Shown piece after piece: positions 63,328 to 64,000 of a stretch of DNA of 64,000 nt (positions are counted from its first letter, which is position 1; each line of letters starts with the position of its first letter). The notes under the pieces were generated by a model, which worked only from the letters and a program-made list of their open reading frames with translations, made no database searches and was not told the origin of the DNA. The DNA lies in NCBI RefSeq assembly GCF_900108585.1, contig NZ_UESZ01000001.1:2914001-2978000 (forward strand). Reading direction: 5' to 3'. Made by a program: the position numbers and the translations under genes. This DNA is from Branchiibius hedensis (GTDB lineage Bacteria; Actinomycetota; Actinomycetes; Actinomycetales; Dermatophilaceae).

Positions 63328-64000
63328 ACACCTGGGCGAAGTGGCTGCATGACAACGAGCCGAAGCGGTTCAACATGGCGACGAAGCATGGTTGGGACGC
63401 GTTCGCGCAGTCGGCAGCGCGCCCCTCGCTCGACCGACTGACCATGAGCGAGCTTCAAGGGCTTTCGGAGGATGAACGTGAGGACTATGACGAAGCGCGG
63501 ATGGTGTGGAACGCGAACCCACCCGCGGTGAAGACAGCCCAATTGAGCAATGCGTTCGAGGTCATCGAGCAGGTCATGGCGTCCAATCGCCGTGATGGCG
63601 ACCGTCTGCGCGGCTCGGTGGTGATCGATGCCGCACCAGCGCTGGGGAAGACCACGATCGCGACGCGTTACGCGCGTGAATTTCACCGGCGCACTCTTCG
63701 ACGCCATGGCCCTTCCACGCAGGCGGATCACCAGCGGCTTCCTGTGGCGTTCGTGCCGTTGGATGCGGGCATCACCCTGAAAGGGTTGAACCAGAAGATC
63801 CTGTCGTTCTACGGCCATCCGGGCGCGACGCGTGCGAGCACGTCACGGCTGGGCGCTCTGGCGGTGGACTGCGTGCGATCCTGCGAAACTCAGCTGATCA
63901 TCATCGATGACATTCACTTCATCGATTTCAAGCACCGCAACGGTCGCGACGTCAGCAACCACCTCAAAGGCCTCGCGAACGAGATGCCGGTCACGTTCAT
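63324..64000 (+). CDS. TnsC-like AAA+ ATPase (partial, 3' end outside the window)
   Basis: This is the start of a target-selection ATPase that would connect targeting proteins to TnsB. The Walker A is AAPALGKT with the Lys at residue 109 (Ala replaces the first Gly of GxxxxGK[TS]). Walker B is LIIIDDIHFI with Asp195-Asp196. The ATG overlaps the tnsB stop (ATGA). The window ends after about 225 residues, so the length cannot be judged. Confidence 0.83.
   Translation, partial: MNTWAKWLHDNEPKRFNMATKHGWDAFAQSAARPSLDRLTMSELQGLSEDEREDYDEARMVWNANPPAVKTAQLSNAFEVIEQVMASNRRDGDRLRGSVVIDAAPALGKTTIATRYAREFHRRTLRRHGPSTQADHQRLPVAFVPLDAGITLKGLNQKILSFYGHPGATRASTSRLGALAVDCVRSCETQLIIIDDIHFIDFKHRNGRDVSNHLKGLANEMPVTF

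Larger units (their letters stand above)
60499..64000 (+). mobile_element. Tn7-like transposon, left part (runs off the window)
   Basis: An end-like site ladder is followed by three overlapping genes for TnsA-, TnsB- and TnsC-like proteins, all on the plus strand. Targeting genes (TniQ/TnsD), cargo and the right end should lie beyond base 64000. The element abuts the dnaK control region. Confidence 0.72.

Overview
The window is a 64 kb piece of a high-GC actinobacterial chromosome. The evidence is an HspR/HAIR-controlled dnaK-grpE-dnaJ-hspR operon, F420-type oxidoreductases, a DUF3151 gene beside a class II aldolase, a DUF222-HNH gene, an ECF42-type sigma factor with its YCII/DGPF partner, and LprG-type lipoproteins. 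Coding density is very high, and many neighbouring genes overlap by ATGA, GTGA or TTGA. A Micrococcales relative (for example Dermacoccaceae) is my inference; no rRNA or tRNA gene was found to fix the taxonomy.

Layout. 0-2.5 kb: a two-gene ABC-2 exporter. 2.5-11.7 kb: a molybdenum hydroxylase cluster on the minus strand (coxD, coxE, xdhC, a GAF regulator, coxS, coxL, coxM, coxG). Its large subunit has the form II motif AYRGAGR, so CO may not be the substrate. A DUF222-HNH gene on the plus strand separates this cluster from a MocA-like gene at 13.3-13.9 kb. 13.9-22.5 kb: an HTH regulator, DUF3151, fba, the ECF42 sigma/YCII pair, a membrane protein, a TrmH-family methyltransferase, a VapBC pair, and a WYL regulator next to two DinB-fold genes. 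22.6-25.2 kb: an amino-acid ABC importer whose binding-protein gene carries a frameshift. 25.2-27.7 kb: a BlaI/M56 pair followed by YcnI and CopC copper proteins. 27.7-42.6 kb: mostly metabolic genes (FdhF/YdeP-type molybdoenzyme, DedA, LLM oxidoreductase, GNAT, LemA, cobA, pyrE, SDR, xth, MDR/TetR pair, NCS1 permease, acyl-CoA ligase, BVMO-like flavoprotein). 42.8-45.9 kb: an LprG/P55-like lipid-export locus with a duplicated lipoprotein. 46-60.3 kb: clpB, small enzymes, a secreted 947-residue repeat protein, a VanY-type peptidase and the dnaK operon. 60.5-64 kb: the left end of a Tn7-like transposon with tnsA-, tnsB- and tnsC-like genes, running off the window.

Main observations. (1) The Tn7-like element begins about 25 bp beyond the outer HspR box of dnaK and has a ladder of TGTC-type sites with a 31-bp repeat. 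(2) A 62-bp repeat occurs three times (15228, 19647, 23317), always starting on the stop codon of the upstream minus-strand gene. (3) HAIR-type operators lie before clpB and, twice, before dnaK, which describes the local HspR regulon. (4) Two genes each carry a single-base lesion at a four-base G/C run; these are either real decay or sequencing errors. (5) An intergenic region at 35.5 kb has two interlocked inverted repeats in pseudoknot order.
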